Source: Nymphaea colorata
Taxonomy: Eukaryota; Streptophyta; Magnoliopsida; Nymphaeales; Nymphaeaceae
Direction of reading: 5' to 3'
DNA: 64,000 nt
Assembly (NCBI RefSeq): GCF_008831285.2
Contig: NC_045142.1
Coordinates: forward strand, 6,498,608-6,562,607
Every line of letters starts with the position of its first letter. Position 1 is the first letter of the stretch. This document shows, piece after piece, positions 36,761 through 47,194 of this stretch. The translations under genes and the position numbers were made by a program. The notes below the pieces were generated by a model. The model searched no databases and was not told the DNA's origin. It was given only the letters and a program-made list of their open reading frames with translations.

Positions 36761-36903
36761 GTGTAACACCAACTATAAATATGTTGGTCTGTCATGAATA
36801 CAAAGTGTGACACCAACTATAAATATGTTGGTCTGTCATGAATACAAAGTGTGATAGTTTCTTCCTCTCTTTCTTTCTGTTCCTCACTTTCACAAGTTTA
36901 TCA
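36761..36903 (+). repeat. Copia-1 5' LTR, truncated, with a 44-bp duplication
   Basis: Equals the last 99 bp of the 3' LTR (41,689-41,787) plus one extra 44-bp unit. The first 137 bp of the LTR are missing. Apart from the duplication I see one difference in 99 aligned bases (TAGTTTC versus TATTTTC), so the element is young. It keeps the TATA-like ACTATAAATATG and ends TTTATCA directly before the primer-binding site. Confidence 0.9.
36767..36854. repeat. 44-bp tandem duplication in the 5' LTR
   Basis: CACCAACTATAAATATGTTG... occurs at 36,767-36,810 and 36,811-36,854, identical on reading. It doubles the TATA-like word. The 3' LTR has a single copy. Confidence 0.95.
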
Positions 36904-36915
36904 TGGTATCAGAGC
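36904..36915 (+). promoter_or_regulatory. Copia-1 primer-binding site (tRNA-iMet)
   Basis: TGGTATCAGAGC directly after the 5' LTR, complementary to the 3' end of plant initiator methionine tRNA and the standard priming site of plant Copia elements. Confidence 0.95.
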
Positions 36916-36968
36916 ACCTCTTCAATCGGGTGCCCCAATCGATCCTTATTATGGTAGGCCGGATGTCA

Positions 36969-37092
36969 TCAGGCTTGAGTCCGCTCTCCTCTGATTAATG
37001 CCGTTATCTTCTGCTTGCTGGCGCTGGCACAGAGAGACCCGTTGGGAACAGCGATGGTGTTCAGATAGTCGGCATGGCCAGTAAGAGTACAC
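36969..37092 (-). pseudogene. RACK1-like WD-repeat fragment captured in the Copia-1 leader, antisense
   Basis: Between the primer-binding site and the gag start, the minus strand reads RCTLTGHADYLNTIAV followed by PNGSLCASASKQK. This is a WD40 repeat, and the run YLNT(I/V)AV..(N/D)GSLCAS is characteristic of plant RACK1 (guanine nucleotide-binding protein beta-like, a ribosome-bound scaffold). The sequence before it, CTCCAATTTCAG, looks like an intron 3' splice site, so a genomic and not a spliced copy may have been picked up. The similarity fades after about 37,012 and the frame ends at 36,969. It is about 120 bp and cannot make a product. It could instead come from another WD40 gene. Confidence 0.6.
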
Positions 37093-37323
37093 CTGAAATT
37101 GGAGACAACGGATGGTAACAATTTCCCCTCTTCTTCTTCGTGCTTGCTCTTCATCACATCTCCTACCCTGTGGTTCTTTTATTTGCTTCTTTGTATTGAA
37201 CTCGCCCTGATCAATGGCTGAGGGGCTAGCCGGTGCCTTCATTGCCATATCCATCTTGGTTGAGGACGATATTCCTTGAATGCCAAATTTTTCCTAATCA
37301 GACCATTTAAATCAAGGGAGAAA
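37093..37323 (+). other. Rest of the Copia-1 leader
   Basis: Untranslated stretch before gag. A short plus-strand frame starting at 37,214 (MAEGLAGAFIAISILVEDD) ends in a stop before gag and is not recognised; it could be a second captured scrap or chance. Confidence 0.4.
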
Positions 37324-40300
37324 ATGGCAGAAGGAAGACACGGAACAGAAAAAGAATTATACACTTCTTATGCTAACGAGTTTGATAGCTCAAGTCCATA
37401 TTATATCCATCATTCAGATGGACCAGGTACTGCTCTTGTATCTCATCCTTTGACTGGAGAAAATTATACTATGTGGCGCAAGGCTATGATGATGGCCCTT
37501 AGTGCCAAAAACAAGCTTGGCTTTGTGGATGGGTCACTCTCCAAGCCTGAGAGCCCTGCAACTCTCAAATTCACGTGGGAGCGATGCAACAATCTTGTCC
37601 AGTCATGGATCTTGAACTCGATCTATAAAGACTTGACTGTTAGTGTGATCCATGCAACGTCGGCAGCAGAAGTTTGGAGGGACCTTGAGGCCAGATTCAC
37701 CCAAACAAATGGACCTCGCATATACCAAATACAACAACAAATCATAAATTGCAGGCAACATCAATCTTCCATTGCAGCTTACTACACCAAGATGAAGGGC
37801 TTGTGGGACGAATTAGCATTATTATATATCGATGTTCTTAACTATTCTTGTGGGTCCATGAAAACTATTGCAGATCTCCGCCAACAGGACCACCTCATGC
37901 AATTTCTAATGGGACTCAATGATAGTTATGCAGCTGTTAGGAGTGAACTCTTATTAATGGATCCTCTTCCAACCGTTGCCAAGGCGTACTCTCTTCTCAT
38001 CCAAGAAGAAAAACAAAGAGACGTTAATATTATTCAAAATGATCAAAGGACTTCTATTCTTGCTGCTTAGTCCCATGATGGAGACAAATATAATCAAATC
38101 AAGGAGAAGGGAAGACTTCGACTAAAATGTGAGCATTGCGGGAAACTCGGCCACATCAAGGCAAGGTGTTATTTGCTCGTTGGTTTTCCTAACAAGTCGG
38201 GTTCTTCCATTGCATCAACAAGGCCAAAGGTGAACGCCACGAGGTCTCCTGCTACCGAACAATCCCAAACTCAGCTATTTCAAAAATTTCTTGAGTTCAT
38301 GGAAAACTCAAGCCGAGGTACCAATGACCCCAAAGTAAATCTTTCAGGTAAGCTCCCACCATTCATTTCTTGTACCACAACCAGTCAATCATGGATTCTT
38401 GACACCGGTGCAACACACCACATCACCAATGTCTTATCTAATCTTGATCAATCCATAATCATAGATCATCCACCAATCAGCCTACCCGATGGCTCTAAAA
38501 CTGCTGTCTCACATGTAGGAGATGTGATTATTTCCCCCACCATTACTCTCAAAAATGTTTTATATGTCCCAACATTTCATTTCAATCTCATCTCCATACC
38601 TAAGCTTTGTAGTGACTCAAAATGTGATGCAAAGTTTAATGAAAACTTTTGCTTGTTGCAGGACCGTCACTCCACGACTACGATTGGAACGGGTAAACTG
38701 AAAAATGGTTTGTACGTCCTCAATGAAGAAAGAGTTGCTGTTAGTACAACCATAACCAAACCTATACATTGGCATCTCAGACTTGGGCATGCTTCTAATC
38801 CCAAACTTCTTATGTTATCTCGATTGAAACTCATCGATTCTTATATGCCATTTGATAATTGTGATACTTGCTTTGTTGCTAAAAGTACTAGACTTCCATT
38901 TCCAACTAGTTCAATCTCTACTCATGCACCTTTTGAATTGATTCACTATGATGTTTGGGGAGGCTACCAGACACCTTCATTAAGTGGCACACATTATTTC
39001 TTAACTATAGTAGACGATTTTTCTCGATCTACATGGGTCTATCTTATGAGACACAAATCTGAAGTTTTTTGCATGATTAGAAATTTTGTCACACTTATAG
39101 AAAATCAATTTCAAAGAAAAATTAAACTTATTAGGAGTGACAATGGGACATAATTTTTTTCTCAAGATATGCAAAATTTTCTTCATGAAAAAGGAATTGA
39201 TCGTCAACATAGTTGTGTTGCGACACCACAACAAAATGGAGTAGTTGAACGCAAGCATAGAGATCTTTTAAACATGGCTCGATCCCTTCTTTTTCAAGCA
39301 AATTTGCCCATCAAATTTTGGGGAGAATGCATTACTACAGCAGCTTATCTGATAAGTAGGTTGCCCACCGATGCACTTCACAATAAAACGCCTTATGAAA
39401 TCTTGTTCCAAAAAGCCCCCAATTACAAACACTTACGTGTGTTTGGATGTCTATGCTATGCCCATAATATTTACAAAAAGCATAAATTTGATATGCGTGC
39501 AAGAAGATGTATCTTCCTTGGATATCCATATGGACAAGCGGCATATCAAGTTTATGATCTTGAAAACAATGTTTTGTTCACAAGTAGGGATGTTCGTTTT
39601 TGTGAAAACTATTTTCCCTACAAAAGTGAGAATATTACTAATGGAGATGAAATAGTAGTGCTTCCCTTACCATTCAGTGATCAAATCTTAGGCGAACATG
39701 AGCTCTTTCCACATCCAACCCAACACCAAGATCCCATTCCTGATTCACAAATAAATCATGACCACCACAATATTCAACCTAGTGATGAACTAGGCAACCA
39801 AACCCAAGATACTAGTAACCCCGACACCACCAATGATTCCATCCAACTCCGTAGGTCTTCCCGACCAAGCCATATGCCCAATCACCTTAAGGACTACAAG
39901 TGTTTTTCTGCCCTACCCGTTTCCAACAAGTTGTTAACAAGTGATGGTTCGACAACACCAAAAGGTACATGTTATCCAATTGCATCATATATTGATGTCT
40001 CAAATTTCAGCTCTCATTATCAATGTTTCATGCAGGACCCAAAGTGGCGAGAAGCCATGCGTGCTGAAATTGATGCATTGCAAGACAACCAGACTTGGAC
40101 GGTCACCAAGCTACCTCCCGACAAAACCCCCATCGGTTGCAAATGGGTGTTTAAGATCAAATACCAATCTGATGGATCAGTTGAGAGATATAAGGCTCGT
40201 CTTGTTGCCAAAGGATACACTCAGACTGAAGGTGTTGATTATAATGAAACCTTTGCCCCTATTGCCAAAATTTCTACCATCCGCTGTTTGCTCGCCCTTG

Positions 40301-41544
40301 CAGCCATTAAGAAGTGGCATCTATTTCAGGCTGATGTTAATAATGCATTTCTTCATGGCGACTTAGTAGAAGAAGTATATATGCACTTGCCACCTGGGTT
40401 CACTCGACAAGGGGAGAAAGATATGGTATGTCGATTGAACAAATCCATTTATGGACTTAAACAATCGTCTCGAAATTGGTTCTCTAAATTGACAACATTT
40501 CTCACAAATTTGGGGTTTTCCCAATCAAAGGCATATTACTCCTTATTTTCCAAAACCACGACTAGAGGAAGCATCTTTCTAGTAATCTATGTAGATGATA
40601 TAATTATTGCAGGTGACGACTTAGTGGGAATCAAGAATCTCAAATTTGTGATGAATGAAAAATTCAAGTTAAAAGACTTGGGCAAGCTTAGATACATGCT
40701 CGGCATTGAAGTCGCAAGATCTGAAAAAGGGATATTTTTATCTCAAAAGAAATATCTCCTCAATATTTTACATGAAACAGGCTATATGGGAGCAAAACCA
40801 CATGACTCTCCTATGGAACAGCACTTGAAGCTTGATAATGAAGAAGGAGAGGTCCTCAAAGAAGCCAGTCAATACAGAAAAATCATTGGTAAGCTCATAT
40901 ATTTGACTATAACTAGACCTGATATCGTACATACAGTACATATATTAAGTCAATTTATGAGCAAACCTCGCATCCCACATAGAGAAGCAATGAATCGTCT
41001 TCTAAAATACCTAAAGGGAACTGCAGGCTATGGGGTATTATTGTCTTCAGAAGGTCCCATTCAACTTAAGGCATACTGTGATTCAGATTGGGCATCATGT
41101 CCCATGACTCGAAGATCTACAAGTGGATATTGCACTATGATCGGCAACAGTCTCATTACATGGAAAACAAAAAAACAAACAACAGTTTCTAGGTCTTCCG
41201 CTGAAGCTGAATACCGATCCATGGCACTTACAACATGTGAACTCATATGGCTTAAAGCGCTTTTACAAGATTTTGGGATATTTCACACACAGCCGATCAC
41301 TTTATTTTGTGATAATCAAGCCGCAATGCACATAGCAGCCAATCCTGTGTTTCATGAGCGGACCAAGCATATTGAAATTGACTGCCATATTGTCAGAGAC
41401 AAAATTCTAAGTGGAGAGATTCAAACTCAGTTTGTGCCTTCATCTCAGCAAGTTGCAGATGTGTTCACTAAGTCACTAGGACGAGAAGTGTTCCAAACAT
41501 TAAGAAGCAAGTTGGCACTCTTCAATCCAGGAACGCCAACTTGA
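37324..41544 (+). pseudogene. Copia-1 gag-pol polyprotein with two in-frame stops
   Basis: One frame of 1,406 codons from an ATG at 37,324 (37,276 is a possible earlier start). Order by residue: gag capsid-like region to about 248 (SHPLTGENYTMWRKAM); TAG at codon 249 (38,068); CCHC zinc knuckle from 269 (CEHCGKLGHIKARC); aspartic protease with DTGA from 360; GAG-pre-integrase (HWHLRLGHAS); integrase with catalytic Asp near 543 and DNG at 606-608; TAA at codon 610 (39,151) right after DNGT; integrase remainder (PQQNGVVERKHR); reverse transcriptase with YVDD at 1088-1091; RNase H (YCDSDWA, SSAEAEYRSM, DNQAAMHIA). All parts stay in one frame, so the stops are the only visible lesions. The TAG splits capsid from zinc knuckle, not a place where Copia elements use programmed stops, so it is read as a mutation. 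Confidence 0.93.
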
Positions 41545-41551
41545 AGGGGAG
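41545..41551 (+). promoter_or_regulatory. Copia-1 polypurine tract
   Basis: AGGGGAG directly after the polyprotein stop and directly before the 3' LTR start TGTTGG; primes plus-strand DNA synthesis in LTR elements. Confidence 0.85.
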
Positions 41552-41787
41552 TGTTGGAAAGATCTCAACTGATAAACTTTCCATAACAAAAATCTTGGTA
41601 TCACAACAGTTTTGGTTCATCTTTATCAACAGCTTGATCCAATCCCTACAAAATCTCTGTTATCTCATTGAGAGGCTTACCCAAAACTGTGTAACACCAA
41701 CTATAAATATGTTGGTCTGTCATGAATACAAAGTGTGATATTTTCTTCCTCTCTTTCTTTCTGTTCCTCACTTTCACAAGTTTATCA
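41552..41787 (+). repeat. Copia-1 3' LTR, 236 bp
   Basis: Begins TGTTGGAAAGATCTC and ends CACAAGTTTATCA (TG...CA). Its last 99 bases are repeated in the truncated 5' LTR. The following base starts MATE coding sequence. Confidence 0.92.
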
Positions 41788-42018
41788 GGGTTTGACTTCA
41801 AGGGGTTATGGCTGGGGCTTATGGCGGCACAAATGTCCTGCGTCGTGGCCATGATGAGCGTCATCTACCACACCGACTGGGAAACTCAAGCGGAAAGAGC
41901 AAAGGCTCTTACCGGCGGTGACAGTGAAAGCAGTTCGACCAATGGCGCCTCTGTTCCTAGTGGCAATCAGCAGCCCTCCGATAAGCTCGTCAATATTAAA
42001 ATCGACCAGCAATGGTGA
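41788..42018 (+). pseudogene. MATE (DETOXIFICATION) transporter C-terminal fragment, copy 1
   Basis: Directly after the Copia-1 3' LTR the frame reads GFDFKGLWLGLMAAQMS, then VVAMMSVIYHTDWETQAERA, and ends in a hydrophilic tail with a stop at 42,016. This is the last transmembrane helix and cytoplasmic tail of a plant MATE antiporter; the GLWLGL..AQ and TDWE..A.RA signatures are typical. MATE proteins export organic cations, metabolites or hormones in exchange for protons or sodium. Only about 76 of some 500 residues are present and the upstream part is cut off at the LTR border, so this is not a gene. The 3' part continues into non-coding sequence shared with copy 2. Confidence 0.85.
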
Positions 42019-42990
42019 CGGGTTCTGCTGCGTTCTTGATCATTTTCTCGTCACACTCTGTAAATTATTAATGCATACTTTTCATCCTTCATTTTTAAAT
42101 ACTCCCTCTCTCTGTTTCTTCAACACCAAACCATAGAAGGGAGTAGAAAACCGAATCTTGAATCCATAGATACAAATATAATACTTCATTGGAGTCAGGG
42201 GAGGAGGAAATGTAAAATGGGTTTATCTTTTTGCCAATTTTCATAGCATGGGTTTTTGTTGTTCTTCTTTTATTTTGGACTCCATGTTGTAATTTTTGGC
42301 TTTGAATACAAAGGCGAAATCTTTGAAGATACTGTTCATACATGAGAATCGTGTTCAGGTAGTTCTCCTCTGTTTTCTATTCACGTCTGTTCCTGCTGGT
42401 TCGAGTGAGGAGAACTGCCCGAACATGATTCTCATGTATGAACAATATCTTCATAGATTTTGCCTTTGTATTCAAAGCCAGAAATTACAACATGGAGTCC
42501 AAAATCAAAGAAGAACAACAAAAATCCATGCTATAACAATTGGCAAAAAGAAGAACCCATTTTACATTTCTTCCTCCCCGGACTCCAATAAAGTATTATA
42601 TTTGTATCTATGGATTCAAGATTGGGTTTTCTACTCCCTTCTATGGTTTGGTGTTGAAGAAACAGAGAGTGAGAGCATTTAAAAATGAATGATGAAAAGT
42701 ATGCATTAATAATTTACAGAGTGTGACGAGAAAATGATCAAGAACGGAGCAGAATCCGTCACCGTTGCTGGTCGATTTTAATATTGATGAGCTTATCCGA
42801 GGGCTGATGATCACCACTAGAAACAGAGGTGCCATTGGTGGAACTGCTTTCGTCGTCACCGCTGGTAAGAGCCTTTGCTCTTTATGCGTGAATTTCCCAG
42901 TCGGTGCGGCAGATGACGCTCATCATGGCCACGATGCAGGACATTTGCACCGTCATAAGCCCCAGCCATAGCCCCATGAAGTTGAACCCC
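41788..42990. repeat. 1.2-kb palindrome made of two MATE 3' ends
   Basis: The left arm 41,788-42,370 and right arm 42,407-42,990 are inverted copies of about 583 bp, separated by a 36-base loop. Both arms contain the MATE C-terminal coding part and about 350 bp of 3' sequence. Identity is high but not perfect (for example TGGTGACGG versus CGGTGACGG at the end of coding). A transcript across it would fold into a long hairpin. Confidence 0.92.
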
Positions 42991-43072
42991 ATCACAAATG
43001 CGAGCAGCACCACCACCGGTATGCCCACTAGGTAGAAGCACCCGAGGTTGATGTTGGCTATAGAGTATGAAG
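42759..43072 (-). pseudogene. MATE transporter C-terminal fragment, copy 2 (inverted)
   Basis: On the minus strand from about 43,072 the frame reads ANINLGCFYLVGIPVVVLL, then MGFNFMGLWLGLMTVQMSCI and VICRTDWEIHA, followed by an in-frame TAA (42,882-42,884) where copy 1 stays open. The remaining tail is still readable to the homologous TGA at 42,759-42,761. This copy reaches about 85 bp further upstream than copy 1, into the loop and helix before the last segment. A premature stop plus the missing N-terminal 400 or so residues make it a pseudogene. The gene symbol is left blank because the DTX subclass cannot be assigned from this part. Confidence 0.85.
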
Positions 43073-43276
43073 CACAATCTCTGTTTTTTTAGAACCGTAC
43101 CAGTGGATTTTGAAACCGAAAGAACTGCTTAGTTTAAATGATGTTATATATGAAGAATGGAGGTGGGAAGGAGTGCCTCCATTCCTTGTAGCTCGGCTCC
43201 TCGTTTTGCAGATACGCCTATATGCTTAAAGCCTTAAATTTATTTTTTTCTCTGGCATTCATACTCTATAGCCAAC
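43053..43276. repeat. 19-bp inverted repeat at the edge of MATE copy 2
   Basis: GTTGGCTATAGAGTATGAA at 43,053-43,071 recurs as its reverse complement at 43,258-43,276. The second copy sits just outside MATE homology and has no further coding similarity, as expected of templated filler at a repair junction. Confidence 0.7.
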
Positions 43277-43279
43277 TAT

Positions 43280-44255
<976 letters not shown>

Positions 44256-44476
44256 GTGTGTGTGGGCATAAGAATAGTAGTGAATCTAAGCGCTTACATG
44301 ATGGGATATAAATCGATATATGATGTGTGGTATGCTGCAAATGATAACAAGCACTCTTGGACGTAGATATCTCTTGTTGCGTGATACCTGTTAAAGCAAT
44401 GTATGCATGTCTTGGTATTCTGTAGATGTTTCCCTTTCGTTTAAATATGTATTTCCTGTTCTTATAAATCTGAACT

Positions 44477-45198
44477 TTGACCTTCTCCAAAAAGCAAATA
44501 TGGTTGATGCCAAACCACACTCAACGCCCATGTCGACCACCGTTAAGCTGTCCAAAGATGCAGGGGAGCCCTTACCAGATCCCACTCCTTATCGACAACT
44601 CGTTGGAGCCCTCCAATATCTTACACTTAGACGGCCAGATATCTCTTTTGCTATTAACAAAGTTTGTCAATATATGTAGCGTCCTACCACTGTTCACTTG
44701 ACTACTGTCAAACGCATTTTACGTTATGTTAAGGCAACGCTCCCTTTTGGTCTTCTTTTAAAACCAGTCAGCAATTTTCAGATTGATGCTTACCCAGATG
44801 CCGACTTGGCCAGAAATATTGATGATCAAAAGTCCACTCGAGGATTTACCATTTTTATGGGTTCATCTCTTGTCTCTTGGTCTGCTAGCAAACAGCCTAC
44901 TATTGCTCGATCAAGCACGGAAGCTGAATATCAGGCTCTAGCATCCTGTTCGTCTGAAGTTTTATGGCTTACATTCTTACTACAGAAATTAAACATCACT
45001 ATGCCGCATGTTCCTCGTCGACAGTGTGATAACATCAGTGCTGCCTCTCTCTCTGCCAATCTTGTCTTTCATAATAGAAGCAAGCACATTGAGATCGACG
45101 TCCATTTTGTTCATGATCCAATTGCCAAGAGTCATCTCACAATACATTATATTCCTAGTACTGATCAGTTGGCTGACCCTATCTACAGTGGAGGCTGA
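44477..45198 (+). pseudogene. Copia-2: 5'-truncated RT/RNase H fragment
   Basis: Starts abruptly at DLLQKANMVDAKPHSTPM, matching Copia-3 from 50,618 onward (offset about 6.14 kb), with unrelated sequence to its left. It contains the end of the RT region (YRQLVGALQYLTLRRPDISF), one in-frame TAG at 44,677, and nearly all of RNase H (SWSASKQPTIARSSTEAEYQ, CDNISAASLSANLVFHNRSK). Apart from the TAG the frame is open to a TGA at 45,196. It is less decayed than Copia-3 over the same part, and it keeps 40 bp that Copia-3 lost. It belongs to a Copia family different from Copia-1. Confidence 0.9.
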
Positions 45199-45817
45199 TG
45201 GCTCAATGTGAGTTCTTGATCATGTAATACCACTAAGAAAAAAAACCTTTTTTTTTTATTATTTTTGAGCATCCTAAGTCCTCCTGAGCAGCAACTCATG
45301 TCTTACGTCTTTAAGAGAAGACGTATTATAGTATATATAAAAAAAAAAGTTGCTTCAGGGAGGAAGGAAACAAAAAGCAAAAACAAGCAATACAACAATA
45401 TGGGAAAAACAAGACATTACCCAGTTCTGCTTACTCCATGTGTTATGGGCCTGGGAGGGAGCGAGCGAGCTAGAGAGAGAGTGGGGCTAGCAATGGTGTG
45501 CGTGTGGACCACGGAGAGAGGGCATGAGAGAGAGGGCGGGGCCGACTCTGGCATGCGCTGTGGGCCAAAGAGGGACGAACCAAGCGAGAAAGAGGGCGGG
45601 GCCGGCGAATTACATAAGGGCTAGAGAGGGAGGGAGCGAGCGAGACAGAGGGTGGAGTCGGCGAGGGTAGGTAGGGCAAGAGAGAGAGGGTGCGAGAGAA
45701 AGGGTCAGGCCAAACTAAAATTTTTTTATTTTTCAAAGGTTTTTTTTTTTTTTTGATGCACTGGGTAGGGCCATGGCCTAGGCAGGCCCCCCTCCCTCCG
45801 TCTCTAGTTTCGGTTCG
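45199..45817. repeat. Copia-2 tail with purine-rich minisatellite-like tract
   Basis: Homologous to 51,299-51,918. After the RNase H stop comes an A/T-rich stretch, then a strongly strand-asymmetric tract (about 45,450-45,720) of degenerate GGGAGCGAGCGAGAGAGAG and GGGTGGGGCCGGC-like units, then GGGCCATGGCC and a C-rich end. Frames in it (45,265-45,736) are compositional. No LTR was identified. Confidence 0.75.
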
Positions 45818-47194
45818 TAGAACGTATCAAATCAAGTGAAGAGGAGGGTGGGTGTATCAAATGACTCATCCACATGTCCTGTAGAAAGGCGGCAACCAGA
45901 TAGGTATGTGGAATCTTCTTTCTCTCAGTCTGATTTTTTAACTTCATTTCATAAGCTTCATTGGCTACTTGAGAAATTTATCTACTCAACAGAAATCTAA
46001 GCTTGAATCATCTCTTAGGCGAAAAATGAAAAATATCACACTAATGGAGGAAATATAATGTGATCAAGGCACCCAAGTTTTTCAAATTTGGTGGGTGCAC
46101 TCTAATCACATACAATATAAAACAAAAAAAGACCTTCATCTACGAAATGCTGAGTAGATGAGATCCTGCATGTAGATAGCAGACGTTTCATCCATCTCAA
46201 ATCTATGGATGATGAGACCCTCATGCTGCCTAACATCAGCTCACCCATTAGTCAAACAAAGAGAGAGAGAGAGAGAGACTGAATGAAATGGAGATGAAGA
46301 AACGCTCGACAAAGCAGTAGGTGAGCAAAGGCTTTCGCACACATTGCCTGAGTGCGCCTCAAAGACAACCGGTGGAAGTAGATGGAGCAGGGGGAAACCA
46401 ACAGAGATTTGGGGTTGGATGGAGAAGCGGAAAGTCGACAGAGATTTGGGGCAGAGAGCGAAGAGGAAATGGGAAAGGGCATCTAGCTTGGGAAAGTTGG
46501 GGCAACCATTATTGATGCGAAAAGAATCATCATTATCGACATCATGGCAGCAAATCAGTAATGGTGTCTATATCGATGTCATGGAAACACCATCGGTAGT
46601 AATCAGATAAATACTGACAGCCACGATAGCCGTGAGTAAAAATCTGAATCCCTACTGACGTCCCTAATGTACCGGCACTGCGCACATCAATAATGATCAT
46701 ACAAACAATGATGGGTAATTTGGAGGAATGTTTGTATTAATAATTTGACAAACACTGATAGGTTCGATGGAATGTTGCAGTAATAATCGACAAACACTGA
46801 CGGGTCTTGCGGGATGCCAGAGACATTCAAATTAATATTGATGACTCTCTCATCCGTTAGCACATGTATAGTCAGTAAATACGAAGCTTTTCTAACGACC
46901 TCTTCTAGTTGTCGGTAAAAATCTGCTTTACTATCATATTGTCTCCTCAATGAAATATAACTTTTACTGACGGTTTACCTTCTTATTGTCAGTAAAAGTT
47001 GAATCTTTTGTAGTGCACACTCACTCTCTTTTCTCTCTATCTATGTCCTCCCTTTCTCTCTTAAATTTTTGGAGGAATTTTCTGCTTATTTAAATGACTG
47101 TAAATGAACTTAAATTAGACCTATTTCCTGATTACTAGTTTAATAATAAAAATAAGGGGCAGCATAGGAGAAAATTAAGTGGTGGCATAAAAGA
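45818..47194. repeat. Segment C (copy of segment A left part)
   Basis: Runs from AGAACGTATCAAATCAAGTGAA through a GAGA run (about 46,259-46,280), one copy of the 42-bp unit and a CACTA terminus ending at 47,015 (GTAGTG). It continues to GTGGCATAAAAGA at 47,194, where Copia-3 begins; segments A and B continue there with TTAATTAGAG. Confidence 0.85.
46974..47015 (-). mobile_element. CACTA terminus in segment C
   Basis: On the minus strand CACTACAAAAGATTCAACTT followed by TTACTGACAATAAGAAGG, the counterpart of 17,931 and 36,073. The opposite end is not found. Confidence 0.6.

Larger units (their letters stand above)
36761..41787 (+). mobile_element. Copia-1: near-complete Ty1/Copia retrotransposon
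   Basis: Order: truncated 5' LTR, tRNA-iMet primer site, leader with a captured fragment, single-frame gag-protease-integrase-RT-RNase H, polypurine tract, full 236-bp 3' LTR. The integrase-before-RT order defines Copia. The lineage within Copia is not assigned. Very low LTR divergence and a frame broken only by two nonsense codons indicate recent activity of the family. No target-site duplication can be shown, because the 5' LTR is cut and the 3' side abuts the MATE palindrome. Confidence 0.92.

Noticed and set aside
36904-36915. tRNA gene
   Set aside because: Only the 12-base primer-binding complement of tRNA-iMet is present, not a tRNA structure. No tRNA cloverleaf was recognised elsewhere.
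37276-37323. Gag start at the first ATG of the frame (37,276)
   Set aside because: The ATG at 37,324 gives a more typical short gag N-terminus (MAEGRHGTEK); the upstream 16 codons may be leader. Either remains possible.
38068-38070. TAG as a programmed readthrough stop between gag and pol
   Set aside because: It splits the capsid from the zinc knuckle inside gag, and I see no known readthrough context after it; a simple nonsense mutation is more likely.
45265-45736. Arg/Glu-rich plus frame and Ser/Pro-rich minus frame in the Copia tail, also at 51,491-51,904
   Set aside because: Compositional frames over a GA/GGGTGGGGCC tract; both strands are open for the same reason.
45750-45815. GGGCCATGGCC...CCCCCC end as a hAT-type terminal repeat
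   Set aside because: A matching inverted end and an 8-bp target duplication could not be found around either copy.
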